A stretch of 64,000 bases of DNA from UBA952 sp044358575 (GTDB lineage: Bacteria; Bacteroidota; Bacteroidia; Flavobacteriales_D; Crocinitomicaceae). This document shows positions 25,958-34,440 of this stretch, one piece after another. Both the position numbers and the translations under genes were made by a program. Where the stretch lies: positions 62,001-126,000 of the forward strand of contig JBIKNN010000007.1 of NCBI GenBank assembly GCA_044358575.1, in the 5' to 3' direction. The notes under the pieces are model-generated. The model searched no databases, was not told the DNA's origin, and saw nothing but the letters and a program-made list of their open reading frames with translations. Numbering within the stretch: the stretch's first letter is position 1; each line of letters begins with the position of its first letter.

Positions 25958-27172
25958 ATGAATTTGCATGAATACCAGGGAAAATTAATACTTAAAAGCT
26001 ACGGTGTAGCCATTCAGGAAGGAATTGTTGTTGAACGTGTTGAAGATGCTTTGGCAGCAGCAAAAGAACTTACAGCCAAAACTGGAACAAGTTGGTACGT
26101 AATTAAAGCCCAAATTCATGCTGGAGGAAGAGGAAAAGGTACAATTGAGGAAACAGGTTCGCATGGTGTTGTCTTAGCAAAGGGAATAGACCAAGTGGAA
26201 GAGAAGGTAAGGGGAATTTTAGGCGGACATCTTCAAACTCTTCAAACAAACGGAGTTGGAAAGTTGGTTAGTAAAGTATTAATCGCTCAAGATGTCTATT
26301 ATCCAGGTGAATCAGAAGTGGAAGAATTTTATATGTCTGTTCTTCTAGACCGTGAAAAAGGTAAAAATGTGATTGTATATTCTACTGAAGGCGGAATGAA
26401 TATTGAACATGTAGCAGAAAACACTCCAGAAAAAATCTATCGAGAACTAATTGATCCTCGCGTGGGAATTCAAGCTTTTCAAGCTAGAAAAATAGCATTT
26501 AACTTAGGATTATCGGGTGAAGCTTTCAAGCAGATGGTGAAGTTTATTCCTACTTTGTATAAAGCGTATGAAGGAATTGATGCTTCGATGTTTGAGATAA
26601 ACCCGCTTTTTAAAACTTCAGATAATAAAATTATTGCCGTTGATGCAAAAGTTTCGCTTGATGGTAATGGACTTTTTCGACATCCAGATTATGAGGCAAT
26701 GCGCGATAAATCAGAGGAAGATCCTACTGAAGTAGAAGCAGATGAAGTTGGGTTAAATTTCGTTAAACTAGATGGAAATGTTGGTTGTATGGTTAATGGT
26801 GCAGGTTTAGCGATGGCTACTATGGACATTATCAAACTTTCTGGTGGAAATCCTGCAAATTTTTTAGATGTTGGAGGAACGGCAAATGCAGAACGTGTTG
26901 AAAAGGCATTTCATATAATTTTAAAGGACCCGAACGTAAAAGCAATTCTTATTAATATATTTGGGGGAATTGTTCGCTGTGATCGTGTTGCACAAGGAAT
27001 TGTAGATGCATATAAGAATATTGGCGAAATTCCAGTGCCTATAATTGTTCGTTTGCAGGGAACAAATGCTATCGAAGCCAAAAAGATTATTGAAGATTCT
27101 GGACTAAATGTTCATTCTGTTGTTCTCTTACAAGAAGCTGCAGATTTGGTAAAAGAGGTATTGGCAAACTAA
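25958..27172 (+). CDS. sucC: Succinyl-CoA synthetase (ADP-forming), beta subunit
   Basis: TCA-cycle enzyme that makes ATP or GTP from succinyl-CoA, as the ATP-grasp beta subunit. The 404 residues begin MNLHEYQGKLILKSYG, the family N-terminus. KAQIHAGGRGKG is the nucleotide-binding loop. FLDVGGTANAERVEKAF and LINIFGGIVRCDRVAQGI lie in the C-terminal ligase domain. The alpha subunit gene sucD is not beside it, which is common in Bacteroidota. A palindromic intergenic repeat begins 7 bases after the stop codon and could act as a transcript end. Confidence 0.94.
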   Translation: MNLHEYQGKLILKSYGVAIQEGIVVERVEDALAAAKELTAKTGTSWYVIKAQIHAGGRGKGTIEETGSHGVVLAKGIDQVEEKVRGILGGHLQTLQTNGVGKLVSKVLIAQDVYYPGESEVEEFYMSVLLDREKGKNVIVYSTEGGMNIEHVAENTPEKIYRELIDPRVGIQAFQARKIAFNLGLSGEAFKQMVKFIPTLYKAYEGIDASMFEINPLFKTSDNKIIAVDAKVSLDGNGLFRHPDYEAMRDKSEEDPTEVEADEVGLNFVKLDGNVGCMVNGAGLAMATMDIIKLSGGNPANFLDVGGTANAERVEKAFHIILKDPNVKAILINIFGGIVRCDRVAQGIVDAYKNIGEIPVPIIVRLQGTNAIEAKKIIEDSGLNVHSVVLLQEAADLVKEVLAN

Positions 27173-27178
27173 AAAATA

Positions 27179-27319
27179 ATGCCGCTGGCCGAGTGATTCC
27201 GCCCTCTCGATACAATCGCCAATGGCGACCACTCGATTGGCTGAATCAGAATCCTAGATTCCATAAAACGACCTCGCCAATCGAGTATCCGCCGAAGGTG
27301 GATGTATCGAGATGGCGGA
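27179..27319. repeat. Palindromic intergenic repeat, full copy
   Basis: An approximately 140-bp unit with nested inverted repeats. The outer arms 27198-27214 and 27303-27319 are 17 bases with one mismatch. The inner arms 27231-27241 and 27276-27286 are 11 bases, perfect. A small palindrome TCGCCA-A-TGGCGA lies at 27216-27228. It could fold into a long hairpin. It is more G+C-rich than its surroundings. The left half recurs at 30050-30115. No coding capacity is apparent. It looks like a dispersed, structured element of the REP/MITE kind. Confidence 0.8.
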
Positions 27320-27388
27320 TAAAAATTCATTGAAAAAACAGAGGGGAAATAGGGTAAAAATAGGGTATTCCTTAATTATTTGATCAAC

Positions 27389-27402
27389 ATACCTTAAGGT
27401 AT
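27389..27402. promoter_or_regulatory. 14-bp perfect palindrome, operator-like
   Basis: ATACCTTAAGGTAT is a perfect palindrome ending 14 bases before the ATG of the membrane sensor-like gene. A TAACTTTA stretch (close to the -7 element) follows at once. Position and symmetry suggest a dimeric repressor or activator site; no regulator is known. Confidence 0.45.
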
Positions 27403-27416
27403 TTTAACTTTAACTG

Positions 27417-28739
27417 ATGAAATTAGCTCTAGGATTTTTCTTTTTAGTGTTCTCCTATTTATGTTTGGCACAAAGCTATCGTTTCAATAATTTAAACCCC
27501 TGCGTTTTTTATAATTATGAAGTAGATAAATTGTGTGTTATCGACGATAGCTCACAAATGTTGCTCATTTCCTTGGAGTCTAAAAAGGTGGAGCGACGAC
27601 CCATTCATTTGGATAAGCAAGTTACCTTTAGTCAACTTTTATCTGAGTATGTTCCTTTATCAGAGAAAGGCAGCCCAATTTATTTTGTAGATAGGGGATG
27701 CGGTTACGTTTTGCAGCTACGAAATGATTCCATTGTACGCATTGACAATTCATTTCATCATCAAAATCAGTTTGGAGGTGCCTTTTTCTTGCACAAGGGA
27801 GATCCTTATATATTTGGTGGATACGGACTTTTTTCAGTTAAAAATTTTATTACTCACTTTGATCCCAAATTGAAAGAGTGGTATCTTAAGAACCAAAGTA
27901 ACAAGGTGGAACCTACTATGTCCACTCCATATTATAAGGACAAGGATAATTTATATGGACTATTTAATATAAATGGAAATTTTGAAAAAACGAATTTCAA
28001 AAATTATTGGCGCTATAATCTCACAAACGAAACATGGTTTTTTGAAGGACAAATAAACTATTTTGATTCTATTAAGTTTGTCCCAAGTAAAGTAATTAAT
28101 AATATATTAATATTTCCGACTTTTTTCTTGGAGCTAGATTTTATAAATAATTGTATCAATCGTTTCAATCTTACGCCTTCTAATTCAATTTTAAGTCTAT
28201 ATAAATTTAACAATTATTACATTAAGCTTCATCATCAAACGAATTTAGATGTTGAATCTAGTTTAATGCTAATTTACGATGAAAATGCATTCAAACGCGA
28301 GTTCTTTATTGATCAAAATACATTGTTATTTAAGGAAAAAAATACGTTTTACGTGAAAGTTTTCGCTTTAATTGTGATCTTTTTGCTTTGTATTATTTTC
28401 GTAATTTTCTGGGTTCTCCGAAAGAGAAAAAGGCTTGCTCCAATTTATCCTATAAGTGATTCGTCCATAGAATTGTTAAATTTATGGGTATTCAAGCATC
28501 ATGGAATCATGGAATTATCAGATTTGAATGACTTAGTGAATCCTGAACATTTATCCATTGAAACTATGAAAAAACGCCGTGAGGCCTTATTAAAGACCTT
28601 CCTTATTGACATGGCTAAAATTTATAGATTGACACCAAAAAATGTCTATACTGAAACATTCAACCCAATGGATAAAAGAATGAAGCTCCTAACTCTACAT
28701 TCCAAAATAATGGAAATAGCACTAAAAAAGGGTAATTAA
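27417..28739 (+). CDS. Signal-anchored propeller-like sensor protein with one transmembrane helix
   Basis: A 440-residue protein I cannot assign to a named family. A signal peptide (1-18, ending CLAQ) leads into about 290 residues of periplasmic beta-rich sequence with kelch-like traits (YIFGGYGLFS; ITHFDPKLKEWY). One transmembrane helix follows (about 313-334), then a basic stop-transfer (RKRKR). The cytoplasmic tail has about 105 residues, is helical and charged, and contains ELLNLWVFKHHG and MKKRREALLKTFLIDMAKIY. There is no histidine kinase, GGDEF or LytTR signature. The arrangement resembles one-component membrane sensors, with the tail as a possible DNA- or protein-binding module. It shares the repeat-flanked block with the LamG gene downstream. 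Confidence 0.75.
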   Translation: MKLALGFFFLVFSYLCLAQSYRFNNLNPCVFYNYEVDKLCVIDDSSQMLLISLESKKVERRPIHLDKQVTFSQLLSEYVPLSEKGSPIYFVDRGCGYVLQLRNDSIVRIDNSFHHQNQFGGAFFLHKGDPYIFGGYGLFSVKNFITHFDPKLKEWYLKNQSNKVEPTMSTPYYKDKDNLYGLFNINGNFEKTNFKNYWRYNLTNETWFFEGQINYFDSIKFVPSKVINNILIFPTFFLELDFINNCINRFNLTPSNSILSLYKFNNYYIKLHHQTNLDVESSLMLIYDENAFKREFFIDQNTLLFKEKNTFYVKVFALIVIFLLCIIFVIFWVLRKRKRLAPIYPISDSSIELLNLWVFKHHGIMELSDLNDLVNPEHLSIETMKKRREALLKTFLIDMAKIYRLTPKNVYTETFNPMDKRMKLLTLHSKIMEIALKKGN

Positions 28740-28823
28740 CTTGAATTAGCTTAATTTTTTAAGGTGCGTCTTTAATTAAACCTGAATTTTGAACTTATGT
28801 TTAATATAAAAAATTGAAGTCGT

Positions 28824-30044
28824 ATGAAAATTAACAAACATTTATTTTCTGTCATTGCAATTATTGGGTTTTCAATAATATCCAATGCACAAATTCCTAA
28901 CTATGTCCCAAGCAACGGTCTTGTAGGCTGGTGGCCATTCAATGGGAATGCCAATGATGAAAGCGGAAACAACAATAATGGAACCGTAAATGGGGCTACA
29001 TTAACAAATGATCGTTTTGGAAGTGTTGGACAGGCTTATGAATTCGATGGTATAAATGATAATATTGAATCTATGAATCCACTTTCAAATTTAGCAACTG
29101 ATTTTACAATTAGTTGCTATGTTAGTATTAATTCATGGCAAGGTGGTGAATTTGTTCATGTTGGTATTGATCAAAATTCATATCCAAGAGATGGATTTGG
29201 TTATGGTTACGGAGCTTCACAAGCAGTGTTCCCAGGACAAAATTATCTTGCTCTTGTTAGCGATATTGACTGGTATCAGAGCGGTTACCAATTTATCAAT
29301 CTATCAACTTGGTATCATGCGATTGTAGTTAGAATAAATAATACTTTAGACTATTTTGTTGATGGTTCTTTTGTAGGCTCCGATACTATATCAAGTATTA
29401 TTCCTCCATCAAATTCGTTATTTTTTGGAAGCGGAGCACCTTTAACCAATAATTTTAACGGGAAATTGGATGACATCGGTATCTGGAGCCGTGCATTAAC
29501 ACAATGTGAAATTCAAGCCCTATACAATTCTCAATTTGGTTCACAAGCAATATCTGCCGGTCTTGACCAAAGCATTTGTGCTGGAGATAATGTTGCCTTA
29601 AATGCTTCTGGTGGTAATTCGTACCAATGGAATAATAATATTGTAAATGGCGCGCCTTTTGCACCAACACAAACTGCTACTTATGCGGTAAATGGAATTG
29701 ATTCTTTGGGGTGTACAGGATCAGATACCGTAGTTATTTCCGTGTTGGAAAATGCGTCGAGTACTTTAATTCAAACCGCCCTAGATTCCTACATGCTCAA
29801 CGGACAAACCTATACACAAAGCGGTACCTTCACACAAGTAATTCCTGCAGCAAATGGGTGCGACAGTACCATAACACTTAACCTCACCTTGAATTTTACA
29901 GGAATCCATGAGTTGGGTAATTCCACTAAAACGCTAGTAAAAATTATAGACCTTAACGGAAAAATTATTCAGCGCCGAAAAAACACGGTTATGCTTTTCA
30001 TTTACGAAGATGGAACCGTGGAACGAGTAGTTGAGATGGAGTAA
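28824..30044 (+). CDS. Secreted LamG-domain protein with variant T9SS sorting tail
   Basis: A 406-residue secreted protein. After the signal peptide (1-22, ending SNAQ) comes a concanavalin-like LamG domain (about 33-235: GLVGWWPFNGNANDESGN; GKLDDIGIWSRALTQCEI). An Ig/PKD-like segment follows (about 240-305, SAGLDQSICAGDNVALNASG). Then comes a short CDSTITLNLT linker repeat common in surface proteins of this group. The C-terminus (LVKIIDLNGKIIQ; MLFIYEDGTVERVVE) resembles the type A-related sorting tails that end in an IYxDGTxERV pattern, so T9SS export is likely. LamG domains often bind glycans or matrix. The function is adhesion-like by inference. Confidence 0.8.
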   Translation: MKINKHLFSVIAIIGFSIISNAQIPNYVPSNGLVGWWPFNGNANDESGNNNNGTVNGATLTNDRFGSVGQAYEFDGINDNIESMNPLSNLATDFTISCYVSINSWQGGEFVHVGIDQNSYPRDGFGYGYGASQAVFPGQNYLALVSDIDWYQSGYQFINLSTWYHAIVVRINNTLDYFVDGSFVGSDTISSIIPPSNSLFFGSGAPLTNNFNGKLDDIGIWSRALTQCEIQALYNSQFGSQAISAGLDQSICAGDNVALNASGGNSYQWNNNIVNGAPFAPTQTATYAVNGIDSLGCTGSDTVVISVLENASSTLIQTALDSYMLNGQTYTQSGTFTQVIPAANGCDSTITLNLTLNFTGIHELGNSTKTLVKIIDLNGKIIQRRKNTVMLFIYEDGTVERVVEME

Positions 30045-30049
30045 ATAAC

Positions 30050-30115
30050 ATGCCGCTGGCCGAGTGATTCAGCCCTTCTCGATACAATCGCCCATGGCGA
30101 CCACTCGATTGGCGG
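30050..30115. repeat. Palindromic intergenic repeat, left-half copy
   Basis: ATGCCGCTGGCCGAGTGATTC matches 27179-27199 in 21 bases (given as a landmark; its core is GCCGCTGGCCGAGTG). The following TCTCGATACAATCGCC and CATGGCGACCACTCG stretches match as well, with few differences. The copy breaks off where the right arm would begin. Both copies lie a few bases after a stop codon and in the same orientation. Confidence 0.8.
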
Positions 30116-30140
30116 AATAGTATCAGGCGGGAAATAGTTA

Positions 30141-31103
30141 CTAATCCTCTAAAAGTAAATCGCCACATTCAAAATGTCCTTTCGGACAAGATTTATATCC
30201 ATGCAATCCGCAAGGTTTGCAAGATAGATTTTTAACTTCTATAATTTCAGAATCATCAGATAATGGTCCAAACCCAAAACTTGGACTTGTTGAGCAGAAA
30301 TAAACTGTAACAGGTGCATTCATTGCTGAAGCAAGGTGCAAGGGTCCAGAATCATTTACGAAGGTTCTAATTGCTCCTTTTATCAGAGCCGCAGATTCCA
30401 TTAGACTGAGTTTTCCTGCGAGATTTTTTACTTCTATATTTTTAATTTCAAAACTAATTTCTTCACAAAGATTAAAATCTTCAGAACCACCAATTAGATA
30501 AATTATAGCATTTTTATCTTTAATTGAATGGATTGTTTTTATCCATACAGATTTTGGTGCTTGCTTTGTAAACCAAACAGAGGATGGTGCAATACAATAA
30601 TAACTTTTACTCTGAAAAGTGGAAATTTTATCAAAATCACTTGCGCTTGGATATAATTTTGGTGATTTAAATGTTTTCTTGCATAAATCTTCAATAAGAG
30701 CTAAATTTCTCTCTACTTCATGAAGTCCATTATTGACTGTATGATCAAAAGATTTAGTAAATAAAAAGGAAAGTGGATTTTTTTTAAAGCCACGTTTTTC
30801 CTTTGCACAAGAAAAAGCTGTCAATAATCCCGAGGAAAAAAAACGTTGTAAATTAATTGCTAAATCATATTTTTCTTTCCTTATTTCCTTAAGAAGAGCT
30901 AGTAAACTTTTGATTTTTTTTGATTTATCAAATACCAATACTCTGTTTAAGTTCGGATGATTGATTAAAAGATTTTGATTGCCATTTTTAACTAAGAAAT
31001 CAATCTTAGAATTCGGAAATTGTAAGCGCAATGTTTCTATAAGTGGTGTAGCTAAAATTACATCTCCGATAAAAGCAGTTTGTATGATTAAAATTTTCTG
31101 CAT
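30141..31103 (-). CDS. Glycosyltransferase family 9, heptosyltransferase-like
   Basis: A 320-residue GT-B enzyme of the lipopolysaccharide heptosyltransferase family (WaaF/RfaF type). The N-terminal KILIIQTAFIGDVILATPLI is the family start and the acceptor domain follows. FVNDSGPLHLASAMNAPVT near residue 253 is the conserved donor-binding motif. The C-terminus has a Cys cluster (CKPCGLHGYKSCP). It should act at the inner face of the inner membrane on an LPS or other lipid-linked glycan; the exact sugar is unknown. It starts one base after the upstream T9SS gene ends, so both are likely on one transcript. Confidence 0.88.
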   Translation of the reverse strand: MQKILIIQTAFIGDVILATPLIETLRLQFPNSKIDFLVKNGNQNLLINHPNLNRVLVFDKSKKIKSLLALLKEIRKEKYDLAINLQRFFSSGLLTAFSCAKEKRGFKKNPLSFLFTKSFDHTVNNGLHEVERNLALIEDLCKKTFKSPKLYPSASDFDKISTFQSKSYYCIAPSSVWFTKQAPKSVWIKTIHSIKDKNAIIYLIGGSEDFNLCEEISFEIKNIEVKNLAGKLSLMESAALIKGAIRTFVNDSGPLHLASAMNAPVTVYFCSTSPSFGFGPLSDDSEIIEVKNLSCKPCGLHGYKSCPKGHFECGDLLLED

Positions 31104-31104
31104 C

Positions 31105-34100
31105 TTAACGAACCATTGTTATCGTTCCTTTCCGAATGTACTGCTTTTCGTATTGGTCTTCCAAAACGATGTAGTACAGAAATAAATCATTCGTTGCTTG
31201 TTCTCCAGATTTACTAATCGTTCCATCCCAACCTAAATTAGGATCGTTTGATTCAAAAATAACACTTCCCCAGCGATCAAAAATCTTTAGGCTATAATTA
31301 TTTGTGGATACATTTGATAGAATAGGTTTAAAAATTGAATTTAAACCATCTGGAGTAAAGGCATTTGGAATAAAAATTAATGGAGAATAAATAAAACAAA
31401 AATCATTTGATCTACTAACTTCAGCTAAATTATAAGAATTTAATCCTTCAATTCCTTCAATATGGTAACAGATTTCACCATTACTTTCAACTAATCCTAC
31501 ATCATCGATAAGTGAGAATTGTGAGTTTGGAACTGTTGCAATTTGCTGAAATACGCCATTTACTCCTCTAAATACTTGGTATTCAGTAATTGGGCCATCA
31601 AATCCTGAATAAGGCGACCAATTAATTTGATTTATCATGTCGTATTCATCTGTTGTGCCTTGAACAAAAATTGTTTGATTAGAATTTACGTAATTTCCGT
31701 CATTCCCACAACTATCTATGTATTTTGTTCTGTATTCCCAAGCATTAATACTTGTCGTAGCTTGATTGTCTACAAATAATGTTACATCAGTGATTGAATT
31801 TGCTCTTCCAATTTCTTCAAATAATAAGCTAGTAGGATTTTTGCGTTCAAATACTATTTCTTTAACGCCAACTGAGGCATCACAATAATCATAAAGCTCA
31901 ATAGTTTTGTTATTAATTGTTGCGAGTTTAAAATAATGGAAAGCTGGTTGTAGTGGTTGAGGAACGACAAAACAAGAAGGATTTGAAAATGCTGAATAGC
32001 CATTTTGAAACATTGCTTCGACAATAAAGCAATAATTTTCTCCACCTTCAACAGAAGTTGAAAATGTATTAGAACTTATATTGTCTAATAGGACCCAATA
32101 TTGATTAGTTTTCACCCAGATTCTATAATAATTGACAGAAGTCCCAAAATAGGATGTCCAACTTAATTGCGCAAGTTCATCACACATGCTGACACTATTT
32201 GAAAGAATAAAACTAGAATGTATTGGACTTTTTGCTGATGTTTGATAGGTAATTGGAATAGAACTTGTAAAACAAGAATCAAAAGCCGCGACTGAATAAG
32301 AAAATGGTCCCTGTCCACTTGGAGCAGAATAGGAATAACTTGTAGAACCTATTCCGAAAAGAGTGTCTAATTCAATAGGAAAACCATTGGCTCCAACTAT
32401 ATAAACAACATATCCATAAGTATCTAAAAGAGGATTTTGATTCCAGTTAATTGTTATATTGCTGGTTAATGTGTCAAAGCTAACAGAATAGATTGTGGGA
32501 ATAGAAGGTGTAATCATATCAGAAAATACTTCGCCTGGCCGATTGGATGTAAAATTACAGCTTGTTGTGGCTAGATTTACCCTGTATCTAATATATTCTT
32601 CGCAGACAGTAATAGTATCAACATATGTTAGTGTGTTGTATGGCACACTATCCATAAATGAGAAAAATCCTGTTGGGAATTCCCTATATAAATAGTAATA
32701 AGCATTAAAATTTGGTAACTGTGTAGAGTAGGGCATATTCCATTGCAAAACAGCAGTTCCATTAATTGGATTTACTATGTCAAGATGAATATTAGAAATT
32801 GTATCGCTGTATTTTAGAGTATTTCCTACACAACCCGATTGTACAGCAATGTAATAATCTTGTGCTGAATTAACGGATGTTGTAGTAAATTGTGTTGTAT
32901 TAATGTTATTAATAGTTGCAAGTAAGCCATTTTGAACAGAATATACTTTGTAGGATATAAATGAACTTGAAGGATCTAATACCGATGGCCAAAAAATAGT
33001 TAAACTATTATTATTGTTGGTTTGAATGCAAGAAATTTTTGGTGCTTGAATTACACCCTGATTTAAGAGCTTAATTGTTACAGTTTTGTAGGTAACTTTT
33101 GGAACTTGGCAATAATCGTCTTGTACTCTAAAGACAAAATTATAACTTACTTCATCAGAAACAGTTCCATAAGCATTAACTAAATGGTCGCAAGATGTTT
33201 GCCAATTAAATTGAGCGGAAACGTTTTGTTGTCCCGAAATCGGAATTCCATTATCTAAAGTTGCGCAGGGAATAATATTGCAGCCAGTATTTTGTGTAAA
33301 ATTAGTTCCAAACATAGGACCAGAAGCTGTTAGAGAAAGTGTTTGTTGGCTACCATTTTGAAGTAAATCATTGTCAATTGCTTGGATATTAAATGAAATT
33401 GGATCACCCGCGTTGATAGTTGTTTCAAAAGAATTGCCAGGAAATGGTGCGCTTATAGTTGGAGCAGAATTTAAATTGTTACAAGCAAAAACAACCAATT
33501 GCATTTCTCGTTCAACCTCAGAAATTAGAATTCCTTGACGATATGATTTGACCAGTATTTTAACTACATAATTTCCAATAGTGACACTTGTAAATTTTAA
33601 TTCTCCAGTTTGATTGTTAATTTCAGCTGCAAAATTTGCAGGATTTATAATTGTATTTGGAGTTGGACTGAGAAATGAAAAGTTCGGTTCAAAAGGAACG
33701 GGTATTGGATTTAATGGCGGATTATAAACTCCTGTAGGAAAATTATTAAAAGGGATTCCGAATTCAAAAGAAAGCGAATCTAAATCGGGGTCTACAGCAT
33801 TTGGATTGTATTGGTATTCATTACTTGCACAATGAACAAAAGATGGTTTTTGAAGGAAAAGTGGAGAGGAGTCGCTGCATCCGTTTGCAGTAGAATTTGG
33901 ATTGGCATATATTTTTGCAACCAAAGTTATTCCATAAGTAGAGGGATTTGTAATATTTGTTATAGTATTACTTCGGGAGAAATTTTCGTAGGTAAAAGCC
34001 CAACCTTGACTTGGTGGAATTCCTGCAATAGTAATAGGATCACTTCTGTAAATAATTTTCTCGATTGCTCCAATTCCATTTCCTCCATTTGCATTAGTTC

Positions 34101-34383
34101 CACAAAGCAACGGACTTGGACCTCCAGAAACGGGGGAGCAAGTTGGCGAAATATCTTCTCTTGAAATAAAAGGAATTGAAATTGAAGTTAAAGTAGGGTG
34201 GTTCCAAACTCTTAAAACTTCAGGGCTAATAGTAACATCAGAACCATTGCAATCGCGGTAAAAAGTTAGTTCAAAAATGTAGGTATTTCCACCAATGCAT
34301 TTATAGGTAATTTCTCCTCCCATAACATGCGAAGCATTGCTTTTAAAAGCAACTAAAACAAATAGTAGAAAGAGGAAACGCAT
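31105..34383 (-). CDS. Large secreted T9SS type B sorting-domain protein with FnIII/cadherin-like repeats
   Basis: A 1092-residue surface or secreted protein. The signal peptide (1-17) is followed by SHVMGGEITYKCIGG, a conserved N-terminal block of large Bacteroidota surface proteins. Residues about 20-300 are beta-rich. Residues 310-450 look cadherin-like (ISFNIQAIDNDLL). From about 450 to 1000 there are four or more FnIII-like repeats. The C-terminal domain (about 1003-1092: FIPNAFTPDGLNSIFKP; LKIFDRWGSVIFES) is the gliding-associated type B sorting signal that targets it to T9SS. Substrate and ligand are unknown; adhesion or a structural role is likely. Confidence 0.87.
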   Translation of the reverse strand: MRFLFLLFVLVAFKSNASHVMGGEITYKCIGGNTYIFELTFYRDCNGSDVTISPEVLRVWNHPTLTSISIPFISREDISPTCSPVSGGPSPLLCGTNANGGNGIGAIEKIIYRSDPITIAGIPPSQGWAFTYENFSRSNTITNITNPSTYGITLVAKIYANPNSTANGCSDSSPLFLQKPSFVHCASNEYQYNPNAVDPDLDSLSFEFGIPFNNFPTGVYNPPLNPIPVPFEPNFSFLSPTPNTIINPANFAAEINNQTGELKFTSVTIGNYVVKILVKSYRQGILISEVEREMQLVVFACNNLNSAPTISAPFPGNSFETTINAGDPISFNIQAIDNDLLQNGSQQTLSLTASGPMFGTNFTQNTGCNIIPCATLDNGIPISGQQNVSAQFNWQTSCDHLVNAYGTVSDEVSYNFVFRVQDDYCQVPKVTYKTVTIKLLNQGVIQAPKISCIQTNNNNSLTIFWPSVLDPSSSFISYKVYSVQNGLLATINNINTTQFTTTSVNSAQDYYIAVQSGCVGNTLKYSDTISNIHLDIVNPINGTAVLQWNMPYSTQLPNFNAYYYLYREFPTGFFSFMDSVPYNTLTYVDTITVCEEYIRYRVNLATTSCNFTSNRPGEVFSDMITPSIPTIYSVSFDTLTSNITINWNQNPLLDTYGYVVYIVGANGFPIELDTLFGIGSTSYSYSAPSGQGPFSYSVAAFDSCFTSSIPITYQTSAKSPIHSSFILSNSVSMCDELAQLSWTSYFGTSVNYYRIWVKTNQYWVLLDNISSNTFSTSVEGGENYCFIVEAMFQNGYSAFSNPSCFVVPQPLQPAFHYFKLATINNKTIELYDYCDASVGVKEIVFERKNPTSLLFEEIGRANSITDVTLFVDNQATTSINAWEYRTKYIDSCGNDGNYVNSNQTIFVQGTTDEYDMINQINWSPYSGFDGPITEYQVFRGVNGVFQQIATVPNSQFSLIDDVGLVESNGEICYHIEGIEGLNSYNLAEVSRSNDFCFIYSPLIFIPNAFTPDGLNSIFKPILSNVSTNNYSLKIFDRWGSVIFESNDPNLGWDGTISKSGEQATNDLFLYYIVLEDQYEKQYIRKGTITMVR

Positions 34384-34440
34384 TGTTTAAGAACGAATTT
34401 TAGCAGACTTTAGTATAACGAAAAATACGGAGTAAAGTTG

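Noticed and set aside
33811..34164. 117-aa plus-strand frame
   Set aside because: Antisense to the N-terminal part of the type B protein, with odd Cys/Ser/Trp composition; shadow of a real gene.
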